Of a stretch of 64,000 nucleotides of DNA, positions 47,166 to 58,149 are shown piece after piece. The position numbers were made by a program, and so were the translations under genes. Source of the DNA: Ophiura sarsii (lineage: Eukaryota > Echinodermata > Ophiuroidea > Amphilepidida > Ophiuridae); contig CM069441.1 of the NCBI GenBank assembly GCA_035610835.1, positions 85,352,677 to 85,416,676 on the forward strand, written 5' to 3'. How positions within the stretch are numbered: the stretch's first letter is position 1; every line of letters begins with the position of its first letter. Below the pieces are notes generated by a model. That model had not been told where the DNA came from. It worked only from the letters and a program-made list of their open reading frames with translations, and did no database searches.

Positions 47166-48233
47166 TTACTGTAATATATGGTGCAGGCTCGGATTCAAAC
47201 ATGGACTTATTTCTATATGAACCTATCAAAGATTTAAAGCATAAAACAATGTAATCCTGTATTGTACGTGTAAACTGTGGTGTAAAATAATACCAATAAC
47301 GGTTCCTTTAATTCTATGGCACATTATCAAAGGTAGGCAGGATCATAAAATTTTGAAGTTCAAAGTATCTCCTTTAAAATGCAATAAAAGTAGACATGAC
47401 AATTTTCTGTAAACAAGATGGTTTAACCATGCCAACCTGGATAATGACATAACAGACTAAATAATAACCCAGTTATGCCAAGTTGCCTTATATTGCCAAT
47501 TACTGTGCAGAAAATGTTTATTGAGTCGTGGCCATTCTCCCGTAGAAACCTGTGCTATTTTTAAAATGAGCTTGAGCTTTGCTTTCATGATGTCCAGGTG
47601 CTTGTTATTTGTGGTTATTTAGGCATCAGTGAATACACCCCAGATCCCGATTAGTTTACGACTCGGGATTGAAAAGGGGTACACATGTTTCCCCATAGGC
47701 TTATACAGGAAAGTACCTTGCCAAATTCTACACACATGTCATGATGATGGTGAACAACTTTGCTCATAAAGGGCGCCCTCTATGATCAATAATGTGAACG
47801 GTCCTATTAAAGGAATACCGTTCTATTCATTAATCCATGCATTATATGGTAGGACAATTATAATTATCTAATGTTTATTGACCATTTTAATTGAACACAG
47901 AACTATAATATCTAATAATATAACTAATTAAAACTGCACATCCCAAACCTCTGATTATTTGAAATTCGCGCCCGGTTGTCCGTGTCGATGACGTCATCGT
48001 CACTAAAACCGCCTCATCAGCAACAGGTCGCTGGAGAGTATCACGCAGGAATTCAATGCATAAATCGATAATATCAATATATGAAACAGAGATGCTGACA
48101 TCTCGTAAGTCTTTCGTCATAGCTTTGATCAATATGGCGACGTCCATGCATGTGATTTCTTTTCTTTCTAAAGCCGATTTTGTCTTTACGCGGTACTTTT
48201 AAAAACTTTAATCTTCAGAAGTGGTCTGTATAA

Positions 48234-49590
48234 CAATAATGCTACATATCTGAGCGCTAAAGTTCCATGGCATGGGTTTCCTTTAATGGATACAAATCTG
48301 GTCGCCATAGACAAAGGAGGGAAGGAAACTGATCAGTTATTTGTATACTCAACAACAACAAATTGTACTTCAGATGCAAATGATATTTTGTGTAATGGGC
48401 ACAGTGACGGTAATGATATGACTGAAATTAGTTAGGGCTAATAGACACTATGAACGAAGTAAACAAAAATGAGATCATATTGACAGTTTCAAATAGTTTC
48501 ACAGTTTATATGGTTTTAAATTGACTGTACTAACTAGATACAACCCGTAGTCCTGATTCGGACAAAACAAGTCTGTCAAAATGGTAATAAAAACCTACCC
48601 ATGAAAGAGATATCTGGGCGTTAATAAGTTGTAATATCAAATACGCAAATAGCTCTCAACATCTAATTTCAAAGAAACGTAGTACTTGTAAAAACAATTT
48701 CTAGTGTTTCTATTCCGTGAGAGTTAATAATGTTCTATTGCAACATTCTCAAGAGCTGAGGTTTTATGGGGGTCTCGTAATGTTGTCCTGTTCAATTACC
48801 CATATCCCAGAAGGATAGACTCAATGTTTCGTAGTTAGTAAATAGCCGGATTTGTGTTATTGCGCGATACCCACGGACTTTCTAAACGGTTTTCAGTAAA
48901 CATTTATTATGTATTTATCCCTTTATACGGTCTTGGTGACACCACGAAAATCTACCAGCAGATGCTTAGGATAATTTAAACATTATGGTGATTTCATTGA
49001 ATTACGATTTTTTGTTGTTGAAAAGAATAAAAGAATTCATTGTCAACTTCTTAAAGGAGCACTTCAAAACTCGGCCGCCCGGCAGCCGCCGGCTCCGTGC
49101 AGTTCCGTGAGGTTGCAGCCGGTGTCTATTGTTCTAAACAATGATACGCGGTCCAACCGGGCGGAACCACCGGTTGCCGTGCGGTCGAGTTTTGATTTGC
49201 TCCCTGATAGTGTATAGTCAGATAAGTGTATGATATTGAAAGAAATTTGAAGAAAAAAAATCTGAATGTAATTCCAATTTTCACCTGGTTAATGATTTAA
49301 GTTTTTAACCTATCAAATTAATAATTAATTGGTACACTGTAGAGTTTTTAAAATAGTTATCCGTTTATACTACTTTCTCATCATAAACAATTCATTTTCA
49401 TGGTAACCTCGAAATATTTTGTGATAGGCTTTTATGACGAGTATTCTTAATTTAGGCAGGGTAAAGTGTTTTAACGGGATACCGTCATGTCCTCGTCAGG
49501 AACAGTTCCGACTTCTTGATGATTAAAATAATGATAACATTATTTATATCAAATTTTATTTAATATTAAAATATTAATCTCCTTAATATA
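48234..49590. other. Copy B-specific stretch
   Basis: Unmatched in copy A. Contains the GC-rich palindrome at 49054-49205. No supported gene. Confidence 0.4.
49054..49205. repeat. GC-rich palindromic MITE
   Basis: Left AAGGAGCACTTCAAAACTCG faces the complement CGAGTTTTGATTTGCTCCCT. The inner arms are CCGCCCGGCAGCCG-type sequence around an ATTGTTCTAAACAAT centre. Much more GC-rich than its surroundings. Confidence 0.7.
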
Positions 49591-49998
49591 GCTACTGTTC
49601 AAAGTGTTGTACTGTATGGAGCTGAAACATGGATCATCACCAACAGATTGAAGAAATCTCCAGATGTATGCTACACTAGAATGCTGAGAACTGCACTCAA
49701 CATCAGTTGGAAAGACAAGGTACCGAACAAAGACCTGTATGGAAACTTACAAAAGGTATCAGAAGCCATTACAGATCGAAGGATGAGATTTGCCGGGCAT
49801 TGCAGAAGAGAAAATGAGATAGAATCAGACCTTCTGCTATGGAGACCCAAACACGGACACACATCTGTCGGTCGCCCAGCCTTAACATACTTGGACACCT
49901 TGGCGAAAGACACAGGACTGAATGATGAGGAGATGAAAGCATGCATGAGGGACAGAGGACTGTGGCGAGCTAACGAAGACCGATCGAGATCGACATGA
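49591..49998 (+). pseudogene. Non-LTR retrotransposon, C-terminal fragment
   Basis: 136 codons ending in TGA: VVLYGAETWIITNRL, YTRMLRTALNISWKD, RMRFAGHCRRENEIESDLLL and GRPALTYLDTLAKDTGL. This 'L-Y-G-x-E-T-W ... R-x-R-F-x-G-H-C ... D-L-L-L-W' region follows the RT domain in many marine-invertebrate LINE polyproteins. It is 5'-truncated and followed by AGTAGTAAGTAGTAAGTA, a typical microsatellite 3' tail. Absent from copy A. Confidence 0.8.
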
Positions 49999-50175
49999 GT
50001 AGTAGTAAGTAGTAAGTATATTGCACAATAATAGTAATAAAATCCTTCTACACATACATGGTCTGGCAATATAGATTCTATACCATGTTCTAAACCAACT
50101 AAATGAATAGTTTTAACTATTGGTTTTAGAACATGATATATAATATACATGTTTAAATATATAACTACCACTCAC

Positions 50176-50218
50176 CTAGGCAAATAAGCAGAAGTAAAAT
50201 CTTCGGAACCAGATCCAT
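50176..50218 (-). CDS. Exon 1 (signal peptide), copy B
   Basis: ATG at 50218 on the minus strand; 14 codons plus one base to donor CTAG|GTGAGT. The peptide MDLVPKILLLLICLG is a classic hydrophobic leader. It ends in phase 1, matching exon X. The 5' flank is conserved with copy A. A UTR intron or an upstream non-coding exon cannot be excluded. Confidence 0.72.
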
Positions 50219-50710
50219 CGTAGCAACCTACTACTGAAACATGTTACCGCTCTAGTAGGTTTGCACCCTAAACCTCTCCCTTCGGGATGGGCGAGTAACG
50301 TCAATTATCGAATGTCGTTACAACTGCGAAGTATACAGCACCTGCTATTCGTGGACAAATTTAATACTAAGTAGTCTATGATGACAGTCAACCTAAAATT
50401 GCGAATTGCTACACACAATCCTTCCCACCAAAATTATTAGGAATGTTGCTGTGCTGATAGCTGATAGCAACAACGTCATTGATCTGCAGACGTGGGTAAA
50501 CATGAGCCTTAACGACAGACCGGTGATCATTGGCCAATTGGAATACTAGGTCCGTGAACAACTTGAGGACATTATCCAATGAAAACGACATACTTGTTAG
50601 AGGCTGCAAATTACAAATAGAAAATTACATCATCCTTTAATGGATTTTGACAAAGGAATCTGACATTGACAAAGGGATTGTTCTTTTACGTGATAGACTA
50701 CTGCAATATA
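50219..50710 (-). promoter_or_regulatory. Candidate promoter/5' flank, copy B
   Basis: Conserved with 9493-9975. Retains GATAGCAACAACGTCATTG (50462) followed by CTGCAGACGTGG. A TGTATAC motif on the minus strand at about 50326-50333 lies some 110 bp before the ATG and could act as a TATA-like element; this is a guess. Confidence 0.4.
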
Positions 50711-51159
50711 CATGTATATCAGTTCTAATGAACCAATTACAATGGCATAGGTAGCATTTGCGGAATTTCTTGACAAAATTACCGGCTTCAGTGAAATTGT
50801 TTTTCTACCATACGCGCTATTTGGTGTCCTTCAATACCATGCATGGCTAGTTCATATCAAACATATTTAACCATTCTGACCACCGCGCTGTACTGATTCA
50901 GTATTGTAGCCGTGGCAGTGCTGTTCAGTTGACGCAGATGGGATGCATACAAGCTACTGTACTTGAGGTCGCAGCAGCTATATACTTGAGGTCGCAGGAA
51001 GAACTCAATCTTGTTCTCTGCGTAGGTTTCGGTGGGGTGGAGCATACTGCCTTCCTGTGCCCTTGGGTGCCGAAGCCTTGCATTTTGCTTTTACCATGGT
51101 GTTTCTGTTGTTCAATGTTGTTCCCTAGTCAAGCACCGAAAACAAGACTGAGCACGCAG
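50711..51159. other. Interval between copy B promoter and copy C
   Basis: Contains a direct repeat of TACTTGAGGTCGCAG (about 50959 and 50981). Not matched elsewhere in the window. An open plus-strand frame (50929-51228) has no recognised motif. Confidence 0.4.
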
Positions 51160-51615
51160 CCAGAGGGTTGGGGGCAAGTTCCTCTAATACGTGCGCCTGT
51201 CGGACATTGTCGGTTGAGATTTGCATAGTCGGTTCATTTGACAAAGGGGTTCATGGGATTATGAACCGAAAGCACGCGTTTATTAGTCGGTAACGTCATA
51301 ATGCCCTATATTTCTTGCCCCAACCCCACTAATTTGAAGAAAAAAAGTTTGGTTTCAAATTAAGTTTTTTTCTATCCAAGTATGTTTTCGGATTGACACT
51401 GCGAATTATTTAACCGAAGATATACAGTTTAAAAACGTATCGACAATTGTGTGATACCCTGTATTATTTGAAATGGAGTTAACCGTTATCCATGCAAGTA
51501 ACCCATTTGAAATTCACACTCCCTGTACAAACGAGTACGTAAGGTAATGTCTTCCATAGGAATAGCGCAATGAAAATAACAAGTCCACTCTTACCATTGT
51601 CTACCATGTCTACAG

Positions 51616-51855
51616 GGCATATACAAGAAGTTAGAGGTTATATCTGTGAAGTAGGACGAGAAAGAGACGAATATAATGTATGGCGATGGGTTCTACCGTA
51701 CGCTTATCCTTGTGGATGCACACGAGTTATAATGGGAGGTATGAATATAGACACTCCTAAGCGGCACTTTAGACCAGTGTACGTTGACGAGTTTCTTCCA
51801 TCGGAGCATGTCGGAGAGATACGGACACACTATGGGCTTCAATGCAACAGAAAAG
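51616..51855 (+). CDS. Exon X, copy C
   Basis: 80 codons, acceptor TCTACAG and donor GTGAAC, phase 1-1. All four cysteines kept; only one or two residues differ from copy B (Asn rather than Asp near the end). Function unknown. Confidence 0.55.
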
Positions 51856-52582
51856 GTGAACGCTTTTAACATGGTTTTGGCTAAACTATTGAATGTCGTA
51901 CCAATTTATATGTCCATTGGGGTGTCAGTGTGTGAGAGGGATTAGCCTTTTATCAAGGCCAGGTTGTGGGGGTGTGTGTGAGTACCTTAAACAAAGTATG
52001 AGCGCCCTCTGTAAAATATTCTACTCGCTCCGCTCGGCGCTCGACGGGTGGCCTCATGCCTTCGAAAGGTAATTTGTGAGGTGTCTTTGAAAAATACAAG
52101 TGCGAGATGAATGGGGTGCGAATGCCGTCATCTTTTCATTAAATGGCGCAAACTGGAGTCTGTGATGGTATATCTGTAACAAGTGTGGGGTTATTATTTT
52201 GCGAACTAGTACAATTGGGTCCAATTTGAGCGTTCCATTATGCCAGGCGAAGGAAAGTCACTGCACTACATTTACTATTTCTATATTAACAAGCATTCCA
52301 TTGTATCCAATTTTCAGTAATGGTAATTTGGTGTCTAATCCATAGACTCACGCGGAACAAAATGAACAAACTGTTGATGTGTGCACTATAAACGCACACA
52401 GTTTAGATAGGCCTAGGACTCTCAAGTGATATGAAAGGCTAATTCATGACATCGACCTATACCTGCCCTATTTCAGCACTTCACACCTGCAAGAAGTAAG
52501 CTCCAATTCTTCAATCGGGATAATCAGTACCAGGTTCTATGACTATGTTTATGATTACATTTGACATACTTTTTTTTTTCAG

Positions 52583-52816
52583 CACCACATTTCGAGTACT
52601 GTCCTGCCGACCAGTCAATGTCAACCGACCCCCAACTACCTGCAGCGATGGTGATATGGGATACACCTGAAGCATATGATATATTAGGAGACATGTCTGC
52701 GATTACCTGTAGTCAGGATTCGGGTTCACAATTTCAAATTGGAGAGACGAATGTCACCTGTAAAGCTACGAGCAGTGGATATACGGCAATGTGCAACTTC
52801 ACCATAGCCGTAAAAG
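52583..52816 (+). CDS. HYR-c exon, copy C
   Basis: 78 codons, acceptor TTTTTTTTTCAG, donor GTATGA, phase 1-1. Protein identical or nearly so to copy B's HYR-c, with SGSQFQIGETNVTCKATSSG. Confidence 0.82.
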
Positions 52817-53237
52817 GTATGACCAACGTATAACCTATACGATGTGATTTGAGAAAAAATGTGAACTGTTCAAAATTGTCAGCAGATGATGTTATGTTGA
52901 ATTGAACAATAATATTCTTTGCCGGAACTAACATTGCATAATGGCTTTATTGACTCTCTATTATTGCAGAGCATTATTATCGGCTAGTATACGATAACAC
53001 TTACACATATATTTCAAGGTTTTCTCGGTCGTACCTTCCGGGTACTTATAACAACTTGCTTTCGCTCAATAACAGCTAGGCATTTTGCTAAACAATTTTT
53101 GAAAAACTATGATAACCGCTTTCATCATCGCCAGTATCATATCAGATTATTCCGCTACAAACAACAGTCTACAAAATATCTGTTTTCTGTTGAATAAAAA
53201 GATGTTACCACTCGTTTTCGCTATATTTATCTTTCAG

Positions 53238-53453
53238 ACAGGGAAGCACCCATCTTCACAAATTGTCCAGCCATCAGAACATCAGCAGTTGTGGAAAACC
53301 CTGGAGCTAAAGATAATTCCGGACAGGCGCCTTATGTCTTGTGTAACAAAGAGGCTGGTTATGAATTTCCCGTTGGAAAGACTGAGGTTATCTGTGAAGC
53401 GAGTGATACAAGTAAAAACAAAGCAACGTGCAAGTTCAGCGTACACATTATTA
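53238..53453 (+). CDS. HYR-b exon with 8-codon deletion, copy C
   Basis: 72 codons, phase 1-1. Relative to copies A and B, 24 nt are missing after the IRTS segment, removing the EPTLPETT-type strand while keeping the frame. The deleted part lies between the first cysteine and the VVENPGA block, where HYR domains have a beta strand, so folding may be affected. Confidence 0.8.
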
Positions 53454-54081
53454 GTAAGCTATATAAATTAAATGTCATGAATATAAAACTAAATAACTTG
53501 GACGTAAAGTAATTAACAATTTGCCTCATCATTGTTATGCTTCTAAGCTCAAGTACTCCCCACTAATAGAATATTGTGCTAGAAGTTGTGTGCACAATAC
53601 TGCATTGTAAACACCTCAATTCGTCGTTGGTATTACATAGTGACGTATACATTTAATTATATTTTTGTGCGCACGCACCAAATAAATTGTTTATTACCAT
53701 TTATCTCATAAATGTTAGGTTGAACGTTATAAAAATAATTAAGAACATTATATTTAAAAACAATAAATAGGTTAAGAATCACAAAAACTTCCAACGTTTA
53801 CCATACGCCACTATGTAATACCATCATCCATACGTCAATATACCACTGACGACTATAAAGTATTCTTCATTCGATATTCAGACTAAAAACGAGGTTTAAC
53901 GCTGATACAAATCTTTAGAAAATCACTACAGCTTCATGGCGGACTGTATACTACCACCGGTAACTTTTTTATGTGGCTAACTTATTTAGCGTAAGGTTTA
54001 GAGGCAGGTACCCCATTAAGTTGGAACAATTTTCCACTTGTTTGCTCTTGATTCTTGATGTTTCATTTGAATGCAATCTAG

Positions 54082-54324
54082 ATCCAGAAGAACCTGCATT
54101 CAGTTGTCCGGAGACTCAAACGAATACGACCTTGCATGGTCAGTCTTTCGGCGTGGCAGAATGGAACCACCCTCTAGCTACTGATAACTCTGGAGATACC
54201 CCTAACGTGACGTGTGATGTAGAGTCAGGATCCAATTTTACAATCGGACGAACTGACGTCACCTGCATGGCTAGTGATGCGAGTGGCAACAACGCAACGT
54301 GCAATTTCACTGTCAGCATAATCG
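54082..54324 (+). CDS. HYR-a exon, copy C
   Basis: 81 codons, acceptor AATCTAG, donor GTAAGC, phase 1-1. Reads FSCPETQTNTTLHGQSFGVA, then the standard HYR-a sequence to CNFTVSIIG. Best match is the first HYR-a exon of copy B (37628-37870). Confidence 0.83.
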
Positions 54325-54547
54325 GTAAGCTAACAGCAAACAATTCTCTCATTTTATACCGAATCTCAATAATCTCATGAAACGCTTGACATTCCATAGG
54401 GCGGCTTGTTTTTGATGGTTTCTCTTTTTAATTTTCTTGGTGAGCATTCAAATTTCTATTTCTGTGTATTGGAAATGCGACTTTTGAAAATGGGATATTT
54501 TTCTTTAAATGGTGCTAATCATGGTTTATCTTTGATATTAGGGGGCA

Positions 54548-54675
54548 AATTTGGTATCAAATTATGCCTAAAAGAATTATCTAAATGCCTATCTAGTCTG
54601 TTTGGTCAAACAAAAATTGAATGTTACTCAAAATGACATAACAAAGTGGTATACTTTCTTTTGTTGAACCCTTTA
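54548..54675 (+). repeat. Dispersed repeat F, copy 2
   Basis: Matches 32028-32160. Lies just beyond the copy C breakpoint. Confidence 0.65.
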
Positions 54676-54789
54676 ATTCACAGACTGTTATGCTTAAAAA
54701 ATCACAAATATATTTATATTAAATATAACACAACAGATTCTACAGTTCTCGTTGGTTTCATGTGCTTTTTCATGCGTAAATGGTACAAT

Positions 54790-55250
54790 TTTGGGACGTT
54801 GTGCAATCTGTAGGAGCACATGAGGGGACACACCACTAATTAATTCCCTAAACAATTCCATTGAAATACAAGCATTTCGGCCCTTTTTAAGATCATGGTT
54901 TTTTTTACCTCACGTAACAATACTTGTATACTACAATGTCTTAGATATGTGTTGAATTTTAAACTTGATTTTTCTGGACCAATCTAGACAAACGTTTCCG
55001 CTACGGGCACCTAGACAGCGCCCTCACCATTTTAAAACCGATATCTTTGCTTCCTCACCGGTTCGGGCAACGATATCCTTCCACAGCCTAGGCTCCCGCG
55101 CGTATTCGATTCCCACGATTTTGACCACATTAGCAATGCTGAGGTTCTATTCTATCGTTTTCATAAAAAATCAGCAAGATTTACTCCTATTTGCTTACCC
55201 CCCCCCCCCCCCCGGACGATGATCAAATTGATATAGGTACTATTTCTCCG
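54790..55250 (+). repeat. Tandemly duplicated block E, copy 1
   Basis: Matches 56160-56610 in the same orientation: CATTTCGGCCC, TGGACCAATCTAGACAAAC, CCTAGGCTCCCGCGCGTATT, AATCAGCAAGATTTACTC and GGACGATGATCAAATTG. A run of about 16 C (55198-55213) replaces a CCCCTGG in the other copy. No conserved frame. Confidence 0.75.
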
Positions 55251-55280
55251 AACCATACACCAAACGCGCAAGGATTGTAG

Positions 55281-55375
55281 CATTGGCGTAGCTCGGGGGG
55301 GGGGGGGGGGGGGGGGGGGTCAGGGGGCAGTTCCCCCCCCCCCCCCCCCCCCCCCCCCTGACAGAATTTGTTGTG
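55281..55375. repeat. G25 and C26 homopolymer pair
   Basis: ATTGGCGTAGCTC, then 25 G (55295-55319), a 13-bp spacer, then 26 C (55333-55358), with TCAGGGGG and CCCCCTGA flanking the tracts. Could form a hairpin or G-quadruplex. Lengths may be unreliable in an assembly. Confidence 0.7.
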
Positions 55376-55661
55376 CCCCCGCCCCACTCTTCGGATAAAA
55401 GGCTTACATTGTTTCGTGAATAATGTAATAAAAACATTTGATTAGTCCGACACAAATTCACTATATTCTAGTTTTCAGTAATGGTAGCTCTAAGAAGAGC
55501 TGTTTGGGTTTAAAAGGGACTGTTTGAGAGATATTTCATGTGATCTTTCAATTCATGTGATGATACATGGAGGTGAACACCCGGCCGTTGCACTTCTTCA
55601 AACCGTGGTATGTGATTCTCCTCTTTTTGTCTGTCGAAGATTCTAACACCAAGTGGTCGCC

Positions 55662-55935
55662 TTCAACGCACGTCTATGGCCGGCCCAATGTCCAGTAACT
55701 CGAAAAACCAAATCTATCGATTGAAGAAAATCCAAGTTTATCGATTGAAGAAAATTCAAGTTTATCGATTGAAGAAAAACCAAGTTTTTCAAGTGAAAAT
55801 CCAAGTTTTTTCTCGAAAAACTTGGTTTATCAATTGAAAAACCAAGTTTTTCGAGAAACACTTGGATTTTCAATCGATAAACTTGGTTTTTCTCGAGTTA
55901 TTAGACATTGGGCCTGCCATACACGTCTGCTCGAC
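55662..55935. repeat. Hairpin built from 24-bp tandem repeats
   Basis: The outer arms pair (CGTCTATGGCCGGCCCAATG with the complement of CATTGGGCCTGCCATACACG). The inner arms are made of about three direct copies of a 24-bp unit (ATCGATTGAAGAAAATCCAA followed by GTTT) on the left and inverted copies on the right (AAACTTGG and CAATCGAT). The minus frame with repeated FLQSIN units is a by-product. Confidence 0.75.
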
Positions 55936-56159
55936 ACACTCTATGGGAAACTTCCCCGGCATGTCGGCATCAACATGCCTGGTGAGAAATGTTGATGCTG
56001 TTATGTTTTGGAATGCGTACCATTTCAGAATGCACCGTTTGATTTAAAATACTGTATTGTACTTTTATTCTAATAGTAGTAATCTTAAGAAATTTATTGA
56101 CAAAATAAAACTGCGAAAATAGGGTGAAAATTAGAGTTTTTCAAGTAAAATGTACCGTA

Positions 56160-56610
56160 ATAGGCCAAAAATAACACGTCTTCGAAGGGGGCAAACCACT
56201 AAATAATTCCCCTATTGAAATACATATTTCGGCCCTTTTTCAAGACCGTGTTTTTACCCCACGTAACAATACTGGGAGTTTTTATTTCGCATCATCAATG
56301 TCTTAGATATGTGTTGAATTTTATTTTAAACTTGGTTTTCTGGACCAATCTAGACAAACTTTTCTGCTACGGGCACTTAAAAAGCGCCCGCGCCATTTTA
56401 AACCGATATTTTCGCTTCCTCACCGGTTCCGGCAACGATATCCTTTCGCAGCCTAGGCTCCCGCGCGTATTCGATCCCACGATTTATGACCACTTAGCAA
56501 TACTGAGGTTCGATTCTATCGTTTTCATCAAAAAAATCAGCAAGATTTACTCTTATTTGCTTCCCCTGGGACGATGATCAAATTGTGGATATAGGTGTAT
56601 ATAACGATAC
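56160..56610 (+). repeat. Tandemly duplicated block E, copy 2
   Basis: See 54790-55250. The two copies are about 1.37 kb apart and enclose the homopolymer pair and the hairpin. Confidence 0.75.
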
Positions 56611-58149
56611 ACCAAACGCCCATAGGATTTAGTGTATTGCCCCCATAATCGGATATGTGTTTCGAATTTCTAGTTCTTGCTAGACAGCTCTTGTTACACA
56701 GCTCGTGGCAGAAGGTGACTATTTGTATGAAAGGCAATACCGTCAATAACTCCAACTACCCGTGAAATACCCCCAAAATGTTCCCCCATAACGAGAGTTC
56801 CCCATCGGTTGCAGTATTGCACTTTTATTTGGTGTTTGAGGATGTCTTTACCTGGATTTTTAGCTAACAAAATCGCGGTTGGCATGTGTGTCCGGGTCGC
56901 GATGTTCGTTACCGTAAACAACATTTGATAACTGACGGAGTAAAGCGCATAGCACATGTACATTGTACACCAATACATTTATACAGTGGGGGTGTACGGT
57001 TAATAAATTCGCGTCCGGCTCATCATGGATTTTTGACTAGTCTATTAGGCCCCTCCCTCAACAAATGGTTTGCTTGCATTCTTAAACACCTCGACTGTGC
57101 CAAAAACGCAATTGACATTGTAAATGGACATATCTCAATTCATGACAAAAAAATTATTGTCAAAATTTGAATAAACTTTATTTGAAGAAAAGCACATGCT
57201 AACGTGACCGCGTCATCACATCGTTTAGTCATAATTATGCTACATGTAGCTAACGTTTTATCTTACATCCCGAGTCAATTGAAAATAAATAATACCTACT
57301 GTTTTGGCGTAATCACTATTTTAATTGGTTGTGTGATGTAAAATAAATAGATAAGAATTCGATGATGTAACTTACAAGGTATCGATAAGAGGCGAGACGC
57401 AAATGTGTTTATCGATTATTTATACTCTTAGTGAGTATAAATTATTTGTGTTTTATCAAAACTTTCTTAACATAATACGTGAGTTCTAAATAGATTATTG
57501 TCTTTATCAATCTATTCATGATCATTCTTAAATATGCAATGTGATCTGTAATTTCTGGCAACCTTAGTAAACAATTTGCATTCCTGTTGCTTCAAATGTT
57601 ATGCATATTACTGACTGTTCTATTGAAATATCCTTATTTTTATCATTGAATGCATGCATAAAATAGCAATAATAATAAAGTAATGAACTCAGTTACCTTC
57701 TTATTGACGCTGGATCTTTTCTCCAAGAAGGTATTGGATAAAAGTATTCAATAGCTGGCGTGGAAGTTGGCTTTTTAATCTGTTATGAAATTCCTGCTGT
57801 TCGTTTATAATTAATAAATGCCTACACGGGGAGAAGCCTAAACGGCTTTAGGAGGAAAGAGCGTAATTTGACTTGCTTCGGCCAAGAGGAAAAAAAACCT
57901 GTTCCCTGGGTACGCCTGACCGAGTTTTTTTTATCTTGAGGCCTAACCCGAGAATTTTCTGCTGACTCTCCAAAAGCATAACTCGAGGAGGGGAGGAGGG
58001 CGGGCAGGGATGATGAAACCCTCATGCCAGAAGGTTTAACCCAATGATTCACAAAATAAAAGCACAAAATGATGTATCATAACGATCCAAATATGTCAGC
58101 TATCTTCCCCATCACAGAGCTGCTCTCCTCTCGTTTCCAATATTAAAGT
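56611..58149. other. Non-coding stretch, nothing recognised
   Basis: Short frames at 56694-56978 (minus) and 57822-58067 (minus) show no domain motif. AT-rich otherwise. Confidence 0.4.

Larger units (their letters stand above)
43339..50175. other. Large intron 1, copy B
   Basis: Shared with copy A except for copy B-specific blocks at about 43720-44100, 44181-44954, 45929-45983 and 48234-50100. No further exon of the gene recognised; a symmetric phase 1 exon could be hidden. Confidence 0.5.
28387..50218 (-). other. HYR-repeat/fibrinogen-like gene, copy B (locus span)
   Basis: Sixteen exons can be placed by splice sites, phase and domain homology. In order: signal peptide (50176-50218), exon X (43099-43338), HYR-c (42117-42350), HYR-b (38495-38734), nine HYR-a exons (37870 down to 33687), and three fibrinogen-like exons (31394-31512, 29104-29419, 28387-28595). 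The coding total is 3609 nt, 1202 codons plus stop, without an internal stop. Junctions are phase 1 up to the first fibrinogen-like exon, then phase 0 and phase 1. The product would be secreted. That the HYR array and the fibrinogen-like exons form one transcript is inferred from strand, order and phase. Confidence 0.65.
51160..54461 (+). pseudogene. HYR gene copy C (inverted partial duplication)
   Basis: Reverse-complement match to copy B from about 43780 down to the first HYR-a intron, lacking the 2.96-kb insertion. It holds exon X, HYR-c, HYR-b and one HYR-a, all with intact splice sites. Homology stops near 54461 within an alpha intron. It has no recognised signal-peptide exon and no 3' end, so it is probably a non-functional fragment. 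It groups with copy B at diagnostic sites (SSGYTAMC, SDTSKNK). Confidence 0.7.

Noticed and set aside
47887..48147. 86-codon minus frame in intron 1 of copy B
   Set aside because: The matching region of copy A (near 8291) has an 8-bp insertion that breaks the frame, and no domain was recognised.
55643..55873. Minus frame with FLQSIN-type repeats
   Set aside because: Created by the 24-bp tandem repeat hairpin.
56694..56978. 94-codon minus frame with an internal CCAG|GTAAAG
   Set aside because: The donor-like site could be chance; no domain or matching acceptor was recognised.
57822..58067. 81-codon minus frame
   Set aside because: No recognisable motif, no splice context, and no second copy to test conservation.
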